From: Phocaeicola massiliensis B84634 = Timone 84634 = DSM 17679 = JCM 13223
GTDB taxonomy: Bacteria > Bacteroidota > Bacteroidia > Bacteroidales > Bacteroidaceae
Direction: 5' to 3'
NCBI RefSeq assembly: GCF_000382445.1
Contig: NZ_KB905474.1
Coordinates: 388,359 to 452,358, forward strand
Length of the DNA stretch: 64,000 nt
Part shown: in pieces, positions 38,419 to 47,023 of the stretch
How positions within the stretch are numbered: position 1 is the first letter of the stretch
Layout: each line of letters starts with the position of its first letter
Position numbers and translations under genes: made by a program
Notes under the pieces: model-generated
Database searches by the model: none
Told to the model about the DNA's origin: nothing
Seen by the model: the letters and a program-made list of their open reading frames with translations, nothing else

Positions 38419-38663
38419 CAGCATTCACATACTGAAGATTAGACCTCAATCACTGATAAAATTACCACTTTCATCGGGCTTGGACCGGGTTAAATGTTAT
38501 CTGTGAAAATGGTAAGACAGTCTGTGATTAGGGTTATATGTTCGTTGATTGAATGAACTAACTTTGTCGTCATGGAATAAAATAAATAAGGGATAGAAAA
38601 GAAACAGCTGTTCCTCAGACAGCAATGTCAATATAAATACTTATTTTTGTAAAAAACAAAAGG

Positions 38664-39584
38664 ATGGTTATGGGAGATATAACAAGAATAGATACAGTTC
38701 AGCAGTACTGCGACCTTTTCGAAGTCGAAGCTCTGCACCCGTTGGTCAGCGTTGTGAATTGTTACGAGGTGCAGCCCATCAGACACTCAAAGAAACTGTA
38801 CAACATTTATGCTGTGTTGCTGAAAGATACTGACTGCGGTACGATGAATTATGGACGGAGCCTCTATGACTATGAAAAAGGCTCCATGCTGTTTATCGCT
38901 CCGGGGCAGGTAATGGGTTCTGACGATGATGGCAGTCTGCACCAGCCGGCCGGATGGGCCCTGATGTTCCATCCCGAACTATTGCGCGGTACTTCCCTTG
39001 CACATATAATAAAAGAGTATTCTTATTTCTCATATAATGCCAACGAAGCACTGCACCTGTCAGAACAGGAGCGCAAAGTAGTCATTGAATGTATAAACAA
39101 TGTAGCAGAAGAATTGAGGCATCCTATTGACAAGCACAGCCGTTCTTTGATTATTGATACCATGAAGCTTCTCCTTGACCGCTGCATCCGCTTTTATGAC
39201 CGCCAGTTCATTACAAGGGAAAATGCCAACAACGATTTGTTGGCGCGTTTTGAATTGTTGCTCAATAATTACTATCATTCTGCCTTGCCAACGAGTAAAG
39301 GTATTCCGACGGTACAGTATTGCGCTGACCAACTGTGTCTTTCCACCAATTATTTCAGTGACCTGGTAAAAAAGGAAACCGGTATGTCAGCAATCAAGCA
39401 TATCCAGCAAAAAATTATGGATATAGCCAAAGAGCGCATCATGAACACGCAAAAAAGTATCAGTCAAATCTCAGATGAAATGGGTTTCCAATACCCGCAA
39501 CATTTCACACGTTGGTTCAAGAAGATGGAAGGTTGCACACCGAACGAATATCGCAATGAAATTATAAAACAAGCGATAAACTAA
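38664..39584 (+). CDS. AraC-family transcriptional regulator
   Basis: A 306-residue regulator. The N-terminal half is a cupin-like sensor (GSMLFIAPGQVMG, GWALMFHPELL). The C-terminal half has the two AraC helix-turn-helices: VQYCADQLCLSTNYFSDLVKKETG and ISQISDEMGFQYPQHFTRWFKK, ending in CTPNEYR. It is divergent from the lactonase operon with a shared 280-bp control region, so it probably regulates it. An ATG two codons in (38670) is equally possible as start. Confidence 0.92.
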   Translation: MVMGDITRIDTVQQYCDLFEVEALHPLVSVVNCYEVQPIRHSKKLYNIYAVLLKDTDCGTMNYGRSLYDYEKGSMLFIAPGQVMGSDDDGSLHQPAGWALMFHPELLRGTSLAHIIKEYSYFSYNANEALHLSEQERKVVIECINNVAEELRHPIDKHSRSLIIDTMKLLLDRCIRFYDRQFITRENANNDLLARFELLLNNYYHSALPTSKGIPTVQYCADQLCLSTNYFSDLVKKETGMSAIKHIQQKIMDIAKERIMNTQKSISQISDEMGFQYPQHFTRWFKKMEGCTPNEYRNEIIKQAIN

Positions 39585-39652
39585 CTGGTCTTATCATCAT
39601 TTATTCGTAGAGTCTCTTACAAATAATACTCTGGATATAACCAACAAAGCAA

Positions 39653-40579
39653 TTAATGAACAACTTTGAAATCTTGAACCGATAAACAAAAAAGTTTGAT
39701 GATCTCCTGCATACACTTTTCCCATCGGATGAACAGCTGTTGTCCGGTCTTTTTCCTGCGGTAAGTCAGGATTCCGTTCGCAATGTCTCCCTTTTTCAGA
39801 TAAGCCATGTCCACAAAGGACATCCCCCGTGTGTAAAAGCAGAACAGGAACATGTCACGTGCGAAATCAAGGTGGGGTTTCAGGGACAAGTCCAGTCTTT
39901 TGATACGCCTGATATCATTTAAATGAATGGCCCGTTTCAAGGTCTTTTCCACACCTGTATAAACAGACTTGAACAGGTTCCGCTGTCCGGTCAGTCCGTT
40001 CTCCACCGCACGGTTGTAGACCGCTTTCAGAATGCGCATGTAGAACGAGATTGTATTGGGTGAGTTCCCCCTGTTTTTCAGATAAGCCTCGTATTCCATG
40101 AGCAAGTCAGAGCTAAGTTCGCCAAACAGTATATCGCTACCTTTCATAAAACTGCTGAAACTTTTGAGCGCGGCTGTATAGGTTTCAGAGGTCCGTATCT
40201 TTCCCAAACGTTTCAGCCTTACTATCTGTTGCCGGATATAGTCGTTAAACGAAGGTTCTTGTCCGCTGTCATGGAAACGTATGACGATATCATCCGCTGT
40301 AAACGGACCGGATTGGCTTAATGTCCTGATAGCCTTTTCCAGTCGGATTTTGTCCCGTCTTATCCGTTCCCCTACCGATAGAAGATAATTGTCCCGTTCC
40401 ATCCCTGCAGGATGTTGACAGGGAATGACCGCTTCGGAACGTTGGTCCCATTCCGAAGCGAAAAGTTTGTATCCGGTACTGATCTGCCTGACCACACGGT
40501 TATGAATCACCTGATAATACAGTGCGCCCTCCCTGCCTTCCGCGGACGAGGACCTGAATTTGGTTCTGATTGTTGCCAT
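39653..40579 (-). pseudogene. C-terminally truncated tyrosine integrase
   Basis: A 308-residue frame from MATIRTKFRSS (40579); the longer upstream frame to 40714 runs into the neighbour. The SAM-like domain (SFNDYIRQQIVRLKRLGKIRTSETYTAAL) and the first catalytic Arg (TRGMSFVDMAYLKKGDI) and Lys (RRKKTGQ) are present. The HxxR, GH and Tyr motifs are missing: the frame leaves homology after WEKCMQEII and stops. The break at about 39700 is the left end of the mobilizable region and suggests truncation on insertion or by deletion. Confidence 0.85.
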
Positions 40580-40586
40580 AGTGCAG

Positions 40587-41348
40587 TCATTTTGAATTGG
40601 GATTGTCCAGTTGCTTCCTGATTTCCTGTGCCTCCCTGAACAGCCGGTGCGCCAGACTGTCCTTGTAGGCTGCCATTTCATGGTTACGGATGCGGTTCCT
40701 GACCGAGTCCTCAAAAGCGGTCACCAGCCTTTCCACACGCCGGATCTTTTCCTCGTCCCGCTTGATGGTGAAATGCTTCTCAAGGAAGGCGATGTCGGGA
40801 TCATCCCCCGGCAGGCAGATCCTGATGGCTCGGTATTTCAAATCGGCATCTTTCAAAAGCCGGTTCGTGCGGTACTGGTTGCAGTTGGTCCAGACGGAAA
40901 TGATCAGTGCCAGGATCAGTGCTGAAGCTGTCGTTACCACTGCCTTGGATGCGCTTTCCAGACGGTAGGTCACCAGTCTGCGCTCCGGTTCCTTTTTCAG
41001 CAGGACCATTCTCTCATCCAGCCGTCTCACTGTCTCCTTTACAGCTTGGCAGTCTTGACTCAGGCAGTATCTAATCTTTTCCATCTCCCCGGCAAACGTT
41101 TCGGCAGACAACGGCCAGCCTTCCGACAACCGGACGGTATGGTTACGTACCGCTGCTATTTCCAAGCCGTTTTTCTCCACCGCGGATTGCAGGCGTTCCA
41201 GACGGATTTTCAGTTCCGCAATCCCTTCCGGGGAACTGGTCCGGTTTCCAACTGCGGGGCTTGTGCCTTCCACGGGCAGCGTCTCCACTTTCTTCTCGAT
41301 CCTTTCAAGGCATCCGTAGATGCCTTCCAGATAATTTTCCTCTTTCAT
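40587..41348 (-). CDS. Coiled-coil protein with one membrane segment, mobilization-linked
   Basis: A 253-residue protein of unknown function. Residues 1-120 are helical and coiled-coil prone (KIRLERLQSAVEKNGLEIAAVRNHTVRL; QAVKETVRRLDERMVLL). A membrane segment follows at about 136-153 (VTTASALILALIISVW), then a charged C-terminal helix region. Downstream of the relaxase in the same direction (29 bp apart), it is a typical accessory gene of Bacteroides mobilizable elements and may tether the relaxosome to the membrane. Confidence 0.7.
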   Translation of the reverse strand: MKEENYLEGIYGCLERIEKKVETLPVEGTSPAVGNRTSSPEGIAELKIRLERLQSAVEKNGLEIAAVRNHTVRLSEGWPLSAETFAGEMEKIRYCLSQDCQAVKETVRRLDERMVLLKKEPERRLVTYRLESASKAVVTTASALILALIISVWTNCNQYRTNRLLKDADLKYRAIRICLPGDDPDIAFLEKHFTIKRDEEKIRRVERLVTAFEDSVRNRIRNHEMAAYKDSLAHRLFREAQEIRKQLDNPNSK

Positions 41349-41377
41349 CTTTCAAAGTTTTTTGTTATACATATGGT

Positions 41378-42298
41378 TCACAAACTCCTTCCTTTCCTGC
41401 GCTTCTTCTTTCTCCGCAGGCGTTCCGCCTCTTTCTCGTCCTCCGTCGGTGCCACCGACGGCATGAACACGCCACCCGTACCGGTGACTTCGACCAGGTT
41501 ATCAATAACAGAACCATGACTTTGTTCATGGTACGGTTGCTTTTGGGAAACGTCATTTTCCAGGGACGTGACATGGTTATGGTCCAATGCCGCATCCAGC
41601 CTTGACCAGCTGAAACTGCGGTCAATCCCACTTCCCTTGAATGACAGACCGTTCTTTATAAAGCGGATGCCCTGCACTTCATTAGTGTTTTCCTTGTACT
41701 TGAATTCCATTTCCACGCCCATTTTTAAGAGCTTATTTTGAAATTCTTTCCATGTATCTGCACTCCTCAAAGCTTCCTTGACCGCACGGTATATTTCGTA
41801 TTTCACCTTTTCGGAAGCATGCAGCTTTTCCGTTTTAACGGACTGTTTGCCTTCGGAATAGGTGAGCGAATACTTGTCCTTAAGCATTTTTGTCACTTTC
41901 TCGTTGCGCTTGAAATCGTTGCTGTCGGAAATCACCTTCCCGTCGAAGTTCACCCGGTTGAAGACGATGTGGCAGTGCGGGTTGTCCGTCCCGTGATGCC
42001 TCACCACGATGAACTGCGTGTTCCGTATCCCCATCAGCTCCAGGTATTCCTCCGCCAGCCTTGCCATGAACGCGTCGGTCAGCCTCGGTGCGTCCTCCGG
42101 CTTGAAGCTGAGCGCAATGTGCCCCACCGGTTTCGCCACGTCCGGATTCAGCAGGCATTGCCACCGGAAACTGCGTGCCGTCTCCTCCACCGTTCCCAGC
42201 AGCACGCCTTCCGAGGCGATGATTTTTGCGTCGTCCTTCTGCGTCACGTAGCGTATGCAGCCGCTGAACGAGCGGCCTTTCCTGATCTTCCCTATCAT
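41378..42298 (-). CDS. Relaxase / mobilization nuclease (MobA type)
   Basis: A 306-residue relaxase; start at MIGKIRKG (42298), 4 bp after the MobC stop. The catalytic N-terminal domain has the Tyr in IRYVTQ and the histidine triad HGTDNPHCHIVFNRV, i.e. the HUH-type metal site used to nick oriT and stay covalently bound to the 5' end. A helical region and a basic C-terminal tail (RLRRKKKRRKGR) follow. With MobC and the candidate oriT upstream it should allow transfer in trans by a conjugative element, since no type IV secretion genes are present here. Confidence 0.92.
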   Translation of the reverse strand: MIGKIRKGRSFSGCIRYVTQKDDAKIIASEGVLLGTVEETARSFRWQCLLNPDVAKPVGHIALSFKPEDAPRLTDAFMARLAEEYLELMGIRNTQFIVVRHHGTDNPHCHIVFNRVNFDGKVISDSNDFKRNEKVTKMLKDKYSLTYSEGKQSVKTEKLHASEKVKYEIYRAVKEALRSADTWKEFQNKLLKMGVEMEFKYKENTNEVQGIRFIKNGLSFKGSGIDRSFSWSRLDAALDHNHVTSLENDVSQKQPYHEQSHGSVIDNLVEVTGTGGVFMPSVAPTEDEKEAERLRRKKKRRKGRSL

Positions 42299-42302
42299 GA
42301 GG

Positions 42303-42707
42303 CTATCCTCCTTTCGGCCTGTAATCATCCATGATCCGCTTCAGCTTTCCCAGCAGCCCCTCTATCAGCAGCCTTGTCCTGTAAAAGCCGGTCTGGTGCG
42401 AGAGCTTTGTCAGCTGGTTCAGGTTGTTCGCCATTCCCGCCAGGCTGCGCAACAGTGCGTTCTCCTCCGGTGTATGCCTTGCCGTAACGGTGGCCGCCAG
42501 TGCTGCCTCCCTGATATAGACCGCCAGACTCCGGCCGGACTTCCCTGCCCTGAACCTGAGAGCCTCGTAGCTGACGGGGGAGAACTTCACCGTCACGCCT
42601 CTGGTCAATTTACGCGTCCTGCCCAGTGCCGGACGGCCACATTTTTTCTTCATCCCATTCACATCGTTTGTCATATGTTTTTTCTTTTTCGTCCGTACTT
42701 CTTTCAT
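42303..42707 (-). CDS. Relaxosome accessory protein (MobC type)
   Basis: A 134-residue protein from MKEVRTKKKK (42707); ATGs at 42674 and 42653 are alternatives. The central part matches MobC: VTVKFSPVSYEALRFRAGKSGRSLAVYIREAAL, a ribbon-helix-helix-like strand and helix, followed by MANNLNQLTKLSHQTG. It helps the relaxase find and melt oriT. The overlap-length spacing with mobA (4 bp) indicates translational coupling. The frame from 42707 up to 42917 is GC-rich and holds the oriT-like hairpin, so it is not taken as coding. Confidence 0.88.
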   Translation of the reverse strand: MKEVRTKKKKHMTNDVNGMKKKCGRPALGRTRKLTRGVTVKFSPVSYEALRFRAGKSGRSLAVYIREAALAATVTARHTPEENALLRSLAGMANNLNQLTKLSHQTGFYRTRLLIEGLLGKLKRIMDDYRPKGG

Positions 42708-42764
42708 TCCAAAATCTGCGACCGGCGGGAGCGGATTTGCCCTCCCAGCAACCGCCGGGCGCGG

Positions 42765-42806
42765 GGAGCAAGGGTTTTCGGGAATCCGGAAACATACCCT
42801 TGCTCC
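42765..42806. other. Candidate origin of transfer (oriT)
   Basis: A 10-bp perfect inverted repeat, GGAGCAAGGG with its complement, over a 22-base loop lies directly upstream of mobC and mobA. Hairpins in this position mark oriT in mobilizable elements of Bacteroides. The nick site is not known. Confidence 0.5.
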
Positions 42807-42901
42807 CCCCACAGAAAAATCCCCCCGCATTTTCCACATTGAAGCGGGTATACAGGGAACAGTGCATACATCGGGTATACTCCACGCCCGGTAACAGGCT
42901 G

Positions 42902-43405
42902 TCAGATTTTTCTCCACTGCTCGATGTCCCCACGGTAGGCGGCAAGATGCTCCCTGGCAAGGTTCTCCAGCAGTCCGGAAACGCTCATGCCACGCCCGCC
43001 GAGCCTGCGGACGACGGCGTCCAGTTCGTCCCTCACATCCTCACTGACGAACACCGTCTTGCGGTTCCTGATCTTCGGGACGGTGAGGTATGTTTCCCGG
43101 TACTCCTCCAGCGAGGCCCTGCGTTGCCTGCCGCTCGTTCTTCTTCTCACGGGGTCTTCCGGTTCCGGCGGGGTGTCCTTTCTTCTCGCCTCCCCGGATA
43201 CCTCCTCCGCAACGAGCCCGGATGGAATCATCGATTCCGTCACGGAAGCATCCGTACCGGCGGATTCCCCCGGACCGGGTTCCATCATGAGTCTTTCCCA
43301 CCACTCGTCGTGGCCGGCTCCGGGACTACGGCCGTTCTTTCTGTCTGCGGTTTCGGATACCGCCATTTTCTTCCCTTTCGTTTTTTCAGTCGGTTCACTT
43401 TTCAT
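42902..43405 (-). CDS. DUF3408 mobilization-associated protein
   Basis: A 167-residue protein. The N-terminal 100 residues are charged and low in structure (KTKGKKM, EPEDPVRRRTSGRQRR). The C-terminal DUF3408 part is LTVPKIRNRKTVFVSEDVRDELDAVVRRLGGRGMSVSGLLENLAREHLAAYR, a ribbon-helix-helix-like DNA-binding fold. Members accompany relaxase genes in Bacteroides conjugative and mobilizable elements and probably act on plasmid-like partition or on the relaxosome. It is upstream of mobC, in the same direction, with about 190 bp (holding oriT) between. Confidence 0.85.
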   Translation of the reverse strand: MKSEPTEKTKGKKMAVSETADRKNGRSPGAGHDEWWERLMMEPGPGESAGTDASVTESMIPSGLVAEEVSGEARRKDTPPEPEDPVRRRTSGRQRRASLEEYRETYLTVPKIRNRKTVFVSEDVRDELDAVVRRLGGRGMSVSGLLENLAREHLAAYRGDIEQWRKI

Positions 43406-43664
43406 TGTACATGGATTTTAGATGGTTGATACTGTGGGCACGGTCTACCCGTTTGCCCGATTGTCGGAAGCAAATAAAACGATAATAACAAGTGCTGTGA
43501 AACGGACGGGTCCGATTGGCGGGGTTTGCCGTGTTATTCATATTGTTGGATCAGTCTGACGGTGATGACTTCACAAATATACGCACCGGAAATTTCCCAC
43601 TCTTCGGGAACGGATCTGAACGTCTGTCTGCTGAAAACAAATGAATGTTAAAATCCGATTTCCA

Positions 43665-43697
43665 TGACATCTGATGACATATAATGACATTTGATGA
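43665..43697. repeat. Three tandem TGACATnTRA repeats (iteron-like)
   Basis: The 10-bp unit TGACATnTRA occurs three times in a row at 43665, 43675 and 43685, followed by a fourth partial TGA. It lies in the 477-bp gene-free divergent region between the DUF3408 gene and the HTH genes (43406-43882). The exact one-turn period puts all units on the same DNA face. Confidence 0.75.
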
Positions 43698-43882
43698 AGG
43701 GCCGGAACCATATCCGGGGACAATCATTTACTTTGCGGATGAAACAAGTACGCATATGGTGTCAAAGGTAGTCATCCTGTCTTGAAATTCAGGACGTTCC
43801 GCCGGGATTCACTAAATTGCGGCACGGAATCCGGATCCGAAAAGAGAATGAAACAGATGTCAAACCTGAAATTACAGTGATT

Positions 43883-44194
43883 ATGGAAATAGTGAACATT
43901 GAGGCAAGGACCTTCGAGGCGATGCTCTCGGCCTTCCGGACGTTTGCGGACCGGCTGGACACCCTCTGCCGGCTGTACGGTGACATGGAAGAGAAGAAAT
44001 GGCTGGACAACCAGGAGGTGTGCCTGCTGCTGAAGGTCAGCCCGAGAACCCTGCAGACCCTGCGTGACAACGGCACGCTGGCATATACACAGATCTGCCA
44101 TAAGACTTATTACAAGCCCGGGGACGTGGAAAGCATCATCCGGATAGTGGAGGAGCGCCGCAAGCGGGCTGAAAATATGGGAAGGTTGATCTGA
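43883..44194 (+). CDS. Excisionase-like helix-turn-helix protein (first type)
   Basis: A 103-residue protein; start at MEIVNIEARTF (43883), since the frame before it is not conserved. The N-terminal helices (FEAMLSAFRTFADRLDTLCRLYG) probably dimerize. The C-terminal winged helix is WLDNQEVCLLLKVSPRTLQTLRDNGTLAY, with the wing TYYKPGDVESIIRIV. It is the intact form of the frameshifted gene at 9877-10193. It is followed after 43 bp by the second HTH gene, and the two are divergent from the mobilization genes, so they are likely regulators of excision or transfer. Confidence 0.88.
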   Translation: MEIVNIEARTFEAMLSAFRTFADRLDTLCRLYGDMEEKKWLDNQEVCLLLKVSPRTLQTLRDNGTLAYTQICHKTYYKPGDVESIIRIVEERRKRAENMGRLI

Positions 44195-44237
44195 AAGGCC
44201 ATGAAAAACGAATGTCGAACAAAAAAAAGATCAAGTC

Positions 44238-44561
44238 ATGATGAATACCGATAACCGTCTGCTCACCCGTGAGAGCAGCGAGCATATAAGAGAGTTCTTC
44301 TCCACCGTCGAACGTCTCTCCGTTTCCATGGAGCGTCTCTTTGCCGGCAGGTCACCGGCGATGGCGGGCGAGAACTTCTATACGGACCGCGAACTGGCTG
44401 AAAAGCTGAAAGTGAGCCGCCGCAGCCTGCAACAGTACCGTGACAGCGGCCTGCTTGCCTTCACCCGGCTGGGCGGCAAGATACTGTACCGTTCTTCCGA
44501 CATCGAGAAGCTGCTTGACGGCTGCTACCGGGAGGCGAGAACCAGGCCGGAGGAACTTTAG
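44238..44561 (+). CDS. Excisionase-like helix-turn-helix protein (second type)
   Basis: A 107-residue protein. After a helical N-terminus (SEHIREFFSTVERLSVSMERLF) comes a winged helix: FYTDRELAEKLKVSRRSLQQYRDSGLLAFTRLGGKILYRSSDIEKLL. It is the counterpart of 8543-8854 and, with the preceding gene, forms the two-gene HTH module found twice in this window. A terminator follows at 44584-44630. Confidence 0.88.
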   Translation: MMNTDNRLLTRESSEHIREFFSTVERLSVSMERLFAGRSPAMAGENFYTDRELAEKLKVSRRSLQQYRDSGLLAFTRLGGKILYRSSDIEKLLDGCYREARTRPEEL

Positions 44562-44583
44562 AAAAGTTCCGTACGGGATCGTG

Positions 44584-44630
44584 AATGAAGGGGCGGTCGG
44601 TTGTCATACCGGTCGCTCCTTCATTTTCTT
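44584..44630 (+). terminator. Terminator of the HTH gene pair
   Basis: A near-perfect hairpin with arms AATGAAGG...GTCGGT and ACCGGTCG...CTTCATT, followed by a T-rich stretch, lies 22 bp after the stop of the second HTH gene. The rest of 44631-44995 holds no recognised gene. Confidence 0.65.
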
Positions 44631-44995
44631 TCCACCGGATGAACGACTTTAATTTGCTCGTAAAGTACTTATACACAGAGTGTTTTTTTCTTTATGAATT
44701 ATGATCCGGTGACAACATTGGCATAACATGGCGGGACATGGAAACATTTTTCCGATATGGCAATAAGATACGGGGATTCCATTATAAAAAAAGACTCTTA
44801 TTTTATTATGTCATTATGTTATTCTGAAATTGGGGCGGGCCGTTCGTGTACCGGTGGGACGATCCGTTTCCGTAATGGCGGCACATTCCGTACTGGTATC
44901 ATTATCCTCCGGCAATGCCGTTTCCCGGTCTTTTCGGAGTGACCTTATGCCGGCCGGTGACAACCGCATGTCCGTGTGTAAACATGGCGGCGCAT

Positions 44996-45042
44996 AAAAA
45001 CAGGCACATCCTCCGGGCTCCTGTCCCGTCGGATGCACCTGT
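44996..45042 (-). terminator. Terminator of the gene at 45086-45478
   Basis: On the minus strand ACAGGTGCATCC pairs with GGATGTGCCTGT over a GC-rich loop and is followed by TTTTT. It lies 44 bp past the leftward gene's stop. Confidence 0.65.
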
Positions 45043-45085
45043 CTCCGTCATGTCATATACAGCCGGACTCCTCCGGCCCATGCCT

Positions 45086-45478
45086 CTATCTGAGTATCGG
45101 ATTCGAGAGCAGTATCTTGTAATAGGCCACTCCGCCAATCTCTACCGGCATCCTCGCCATCATGAACTGCACGCTCTTCCTCTCCACCTTCGCCTGCCGC
45201 ATGAGTCTCTGCACGATAAACCCCGCCGAGAACCTTGCGCATCTTTTATCCTTCCAGACAATGAACCCCTCGCTGTCATCGGCCCGGCAGATGTACCAGT
45301 CATCCGTCTCGTCGTCGTGGGCGAAGTTCACCCGTCCGCCACCGAGGATTCCCAATTCGATTGACATCGTCTTTGACAGATAGACGGTCCCCCTGCTGTC
45401 AAGGTTGATGGTCCGCTTTCCCTTGTATGTGACTTCCTGCGGACGGGAGTTTTCCCTGTTGTATACTATCAGTGCCAT
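45086..45478 (-). CDS. Conserved mobile-element protein of unknown function
   Basis: A 130-residue protein. It has a strand-rich N-terminus (GKRTINLDSRGTVYLSKTMSIELG), an acidic turn (DDETDDWYICRADDSEGF) and a basic C-terminal half (KVERKSVQFMMARMPVEIGGVAYYKILLS). The start region resembles a small DNA- or ligand-binding beta barrel, but I recognise no family. It sits between the HTH pair and the sigma-like gene in the mobilizable element and ends at the terminator at 44996. Confidence 0.6.
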   Translation of the reverse strand: MALIVYNRENSRPQEVTYKGKRTINLDSRGTVYLSKTMSIELGILGGGRVNFAHDDETDDWYICRADDSEGFIVWKDKRCARFSAGFIVQRLMRQAKVERKSVQFMMARMPVEIGGVAYYKILLSNPILR

Positions 45479-45517
45479 AATTGTCTTTCTTTTATCGGTT
45501 GAACTGTTTTCGTTTTT

Positions 45518-46075
45518 TTAATACATGAAGCTTTCCACCGCCAGCATCCGGCTTCTCCATGCGAAACCGCTGTGGGTACGTACCGCGTCCACTATCCTGC
45601 ATACTTTCTGTGATATGGCCGATGCCGATACGCCCATGCATTCCGCCAGTGCCTTGAACGAGAACTGCGCCTCATAGAACCTGAGCATGAACATCCGGTA
45701 CTCCTCGTAGGAGAACTTCTGCCTTACGAAACGCAGTATGTCTCTTACCAGCCGCTCGCACCCATTCAGGTCGTCCTCGGAAAGGAATTTTGCCTCTTCG
45801 CCACATCGGAGGAAGAAATCATCTTCAGGGTGTGCATACCGATTCTCCCTTTTAATCTTTACCAGGGCCGCCTTTTTGTAGCATCCGATGAAATACGCGT
45901 CATAGTCCGTTATGTCCTTTCCGGGAACCAGCACCTGCCTTCTTACAAAAAGGTAGGTGTCATGGAAATTGTCCTCGTCCAGCATTCCGTACCGGCGTAA
46001 CGTCCCTCTCAACCTGTCATAGGATGCAGTGAACCACTCGTTGAACAGTCTTTCCTTTTCTGCGCTCTTGTCTGC
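45518..46075 (-). CDS. Sigma-70-like protein of the mobile element
   Basis: A 185-residue protein; start at MADKSAEKERL (46075). Region 2-like helices occur at LRGTLRRYGMLDEDNFHDTYLFVRRQV. The C-terminal region 4-like HTH is YEEYRMFMLRFYEAQFSFKALAECMGVSASAISQKVCRIVDAVR. It looks like an ECF-type sigma factor, somewhat diverged in region 2. It could direct RNA polymerase to promoters within the element. There is no anti-sigma gene next to it. Confidence 0.7.
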   Translation of the reverse strand, partial: ADKSAEKERLFNEWFTASYDRLRGTLRRYGMLDEDNFHDTYLFVRRQVLVPGKDITDYDAYFIGCYKKAALVKIKRENRYAHPEDDFFLRCGEEAKFLSEDDLNGCERLVRDILRFVRQKFSYEEYRMFMLRFYEAQFSFKALAECMGVSASAISQKVCRIVDAVRTHSGFAWRSRMLAVESFMY

Positions 46076-46149
46076 CATAGCTTTATATTTTTTTGAGTTA
46101 TACATGGCCTACACGGGTAGGCATTCTTATTTCTTGTGCTTCCTCCAGT

Positions 46150-46273
46150 TTGTTTTTCGGCGGTCTCCGGCAAGGCTTGCCGTGAAAAAATACGCTCACG
46201 CGAAGCGTGAGGAAGATTTTTTCACGTGCAACCAGCCCGAAGGGCCGCCTTGCGGGACCGGCCTGAAAAACAA
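46150..46273. repeat. Nested inverted repeat of about 124 bp
   Basis: Three concentric palindromes: outer arms TTGTTTTTC / GAAAAACAA, with GGCGGTC matching GACCGGCC; middle arms GTGAAAAAAT / ATTTTTTCAC; core CTCACGC-GAA-GCGTGAG. The DNA could extrude as a branched cruciform and the RNA would fold well. It lies upstream of the sigma-like gene in the gene-poor 46076-46663 stretch, where two overlapping frames (100 residues on plus, 130 on minus) have no recognisable content. Confidence 0.8.
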
Positions 46274-46663
46274 CTATTTTTGCCGCAAGAAATGAGGATG
46301 ATGGATTCCTTCCTTCTATCTATTGTCTGTCCGGTGAGAATTTAGATTCCATGCAGCTTTTCTGTCTTTGGTATGTTTGGAGAAATATTCAAGGATATGA
46401 AATGAGAACGGCAATACGTGATGTTGCGGAAGGAGCAGATATGGGATTGGAAACAGGAAGCGTGCCCGGGCTTTCATGCAGTTTATACGGCGGTGTTGAT
46501 TTTGGGGAGGATTACAGGGAAGTGACAGGAAAGTCGGCCGTTCCGGAGAAATTGTATGTGTACGTTGTTCCTTCCGAAATACGGAGTCTTTTAAAATCAT
46601 GGAAGACCTCATTCGGGAGTGTGTCTCGATATTTGCCTGAGACAAAATTATAAGTCGCCTATT

Positions 46664-46890
46664 CATGGATAAGTATTTGGAATATATCAACGACATGCTA
46701 CGATGCAATAAAGAGAATCGGAACGGCAGACTGAAACTCGCAATCTGCTGATAATGCGGACTATTCTAAAACAAGTGTGGAAAACTTGAAGACATCCGAC
46801 GGAAAACCTTGGAAAAAGAAGAACCGGACAAAGTCTCCGCCTTCAAAATAATGCTCTATTATGCCACAGGTGCGGCATTACTTGTCATTC
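46664..46890 (+). pseudogene. Decayed copy of the small membrane protein gene at 180-470
   Basis: The start, MDKYLEYINDML-CNKENR, matches the beginning of the 180-470 protein (CINDMLQRDKENR). A TGA ends that frame near 46750. Later pieces continue the match in two frames: NADYSKTSVEN against NADLSNVSIEK, then EDIRRKTLEKEEPDKVSAFKI against EEIRKKTIEKEQSDQIYMFRI, then a weakened hydrophobic tail. It is therefore a second family member that has lost function. Confidence 0.75.
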
Positions 46891-47023
46891 CGGATTGGCT
46901 TCCCATGAAATCCACCGCCCGCCATCAAGAAAACGGCCGGTGCCATATGGCAGGTAATCGTAGCGACAGCCTGTCTTTGGAACCCGTTGTCACCCTAAAG
47001 GATTTTACTGATATATTATTATG

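Noticed and set aside
42708..42917. N-terminal extension of MobC
   Set aside because: The extra 70 residues are encoded by GC-rich DNA with the oriT-like hairpin and resemble no MobC start.
42626..43429. A 267-residue frame on the plus strand over the mobilization genes
   Set aside because: It overlaps MobC and DUF3408 genes that have conserved domains; its composition is proline- and serine-rich, as expected of the antisense of GC-rich coding DNA.
46316..46708. Two overlapping frames (100 residues on plus, 130 on minus)
   Set aside because: Neither has recognisable domains, good starts or operon context; left as gene-poor DNA.
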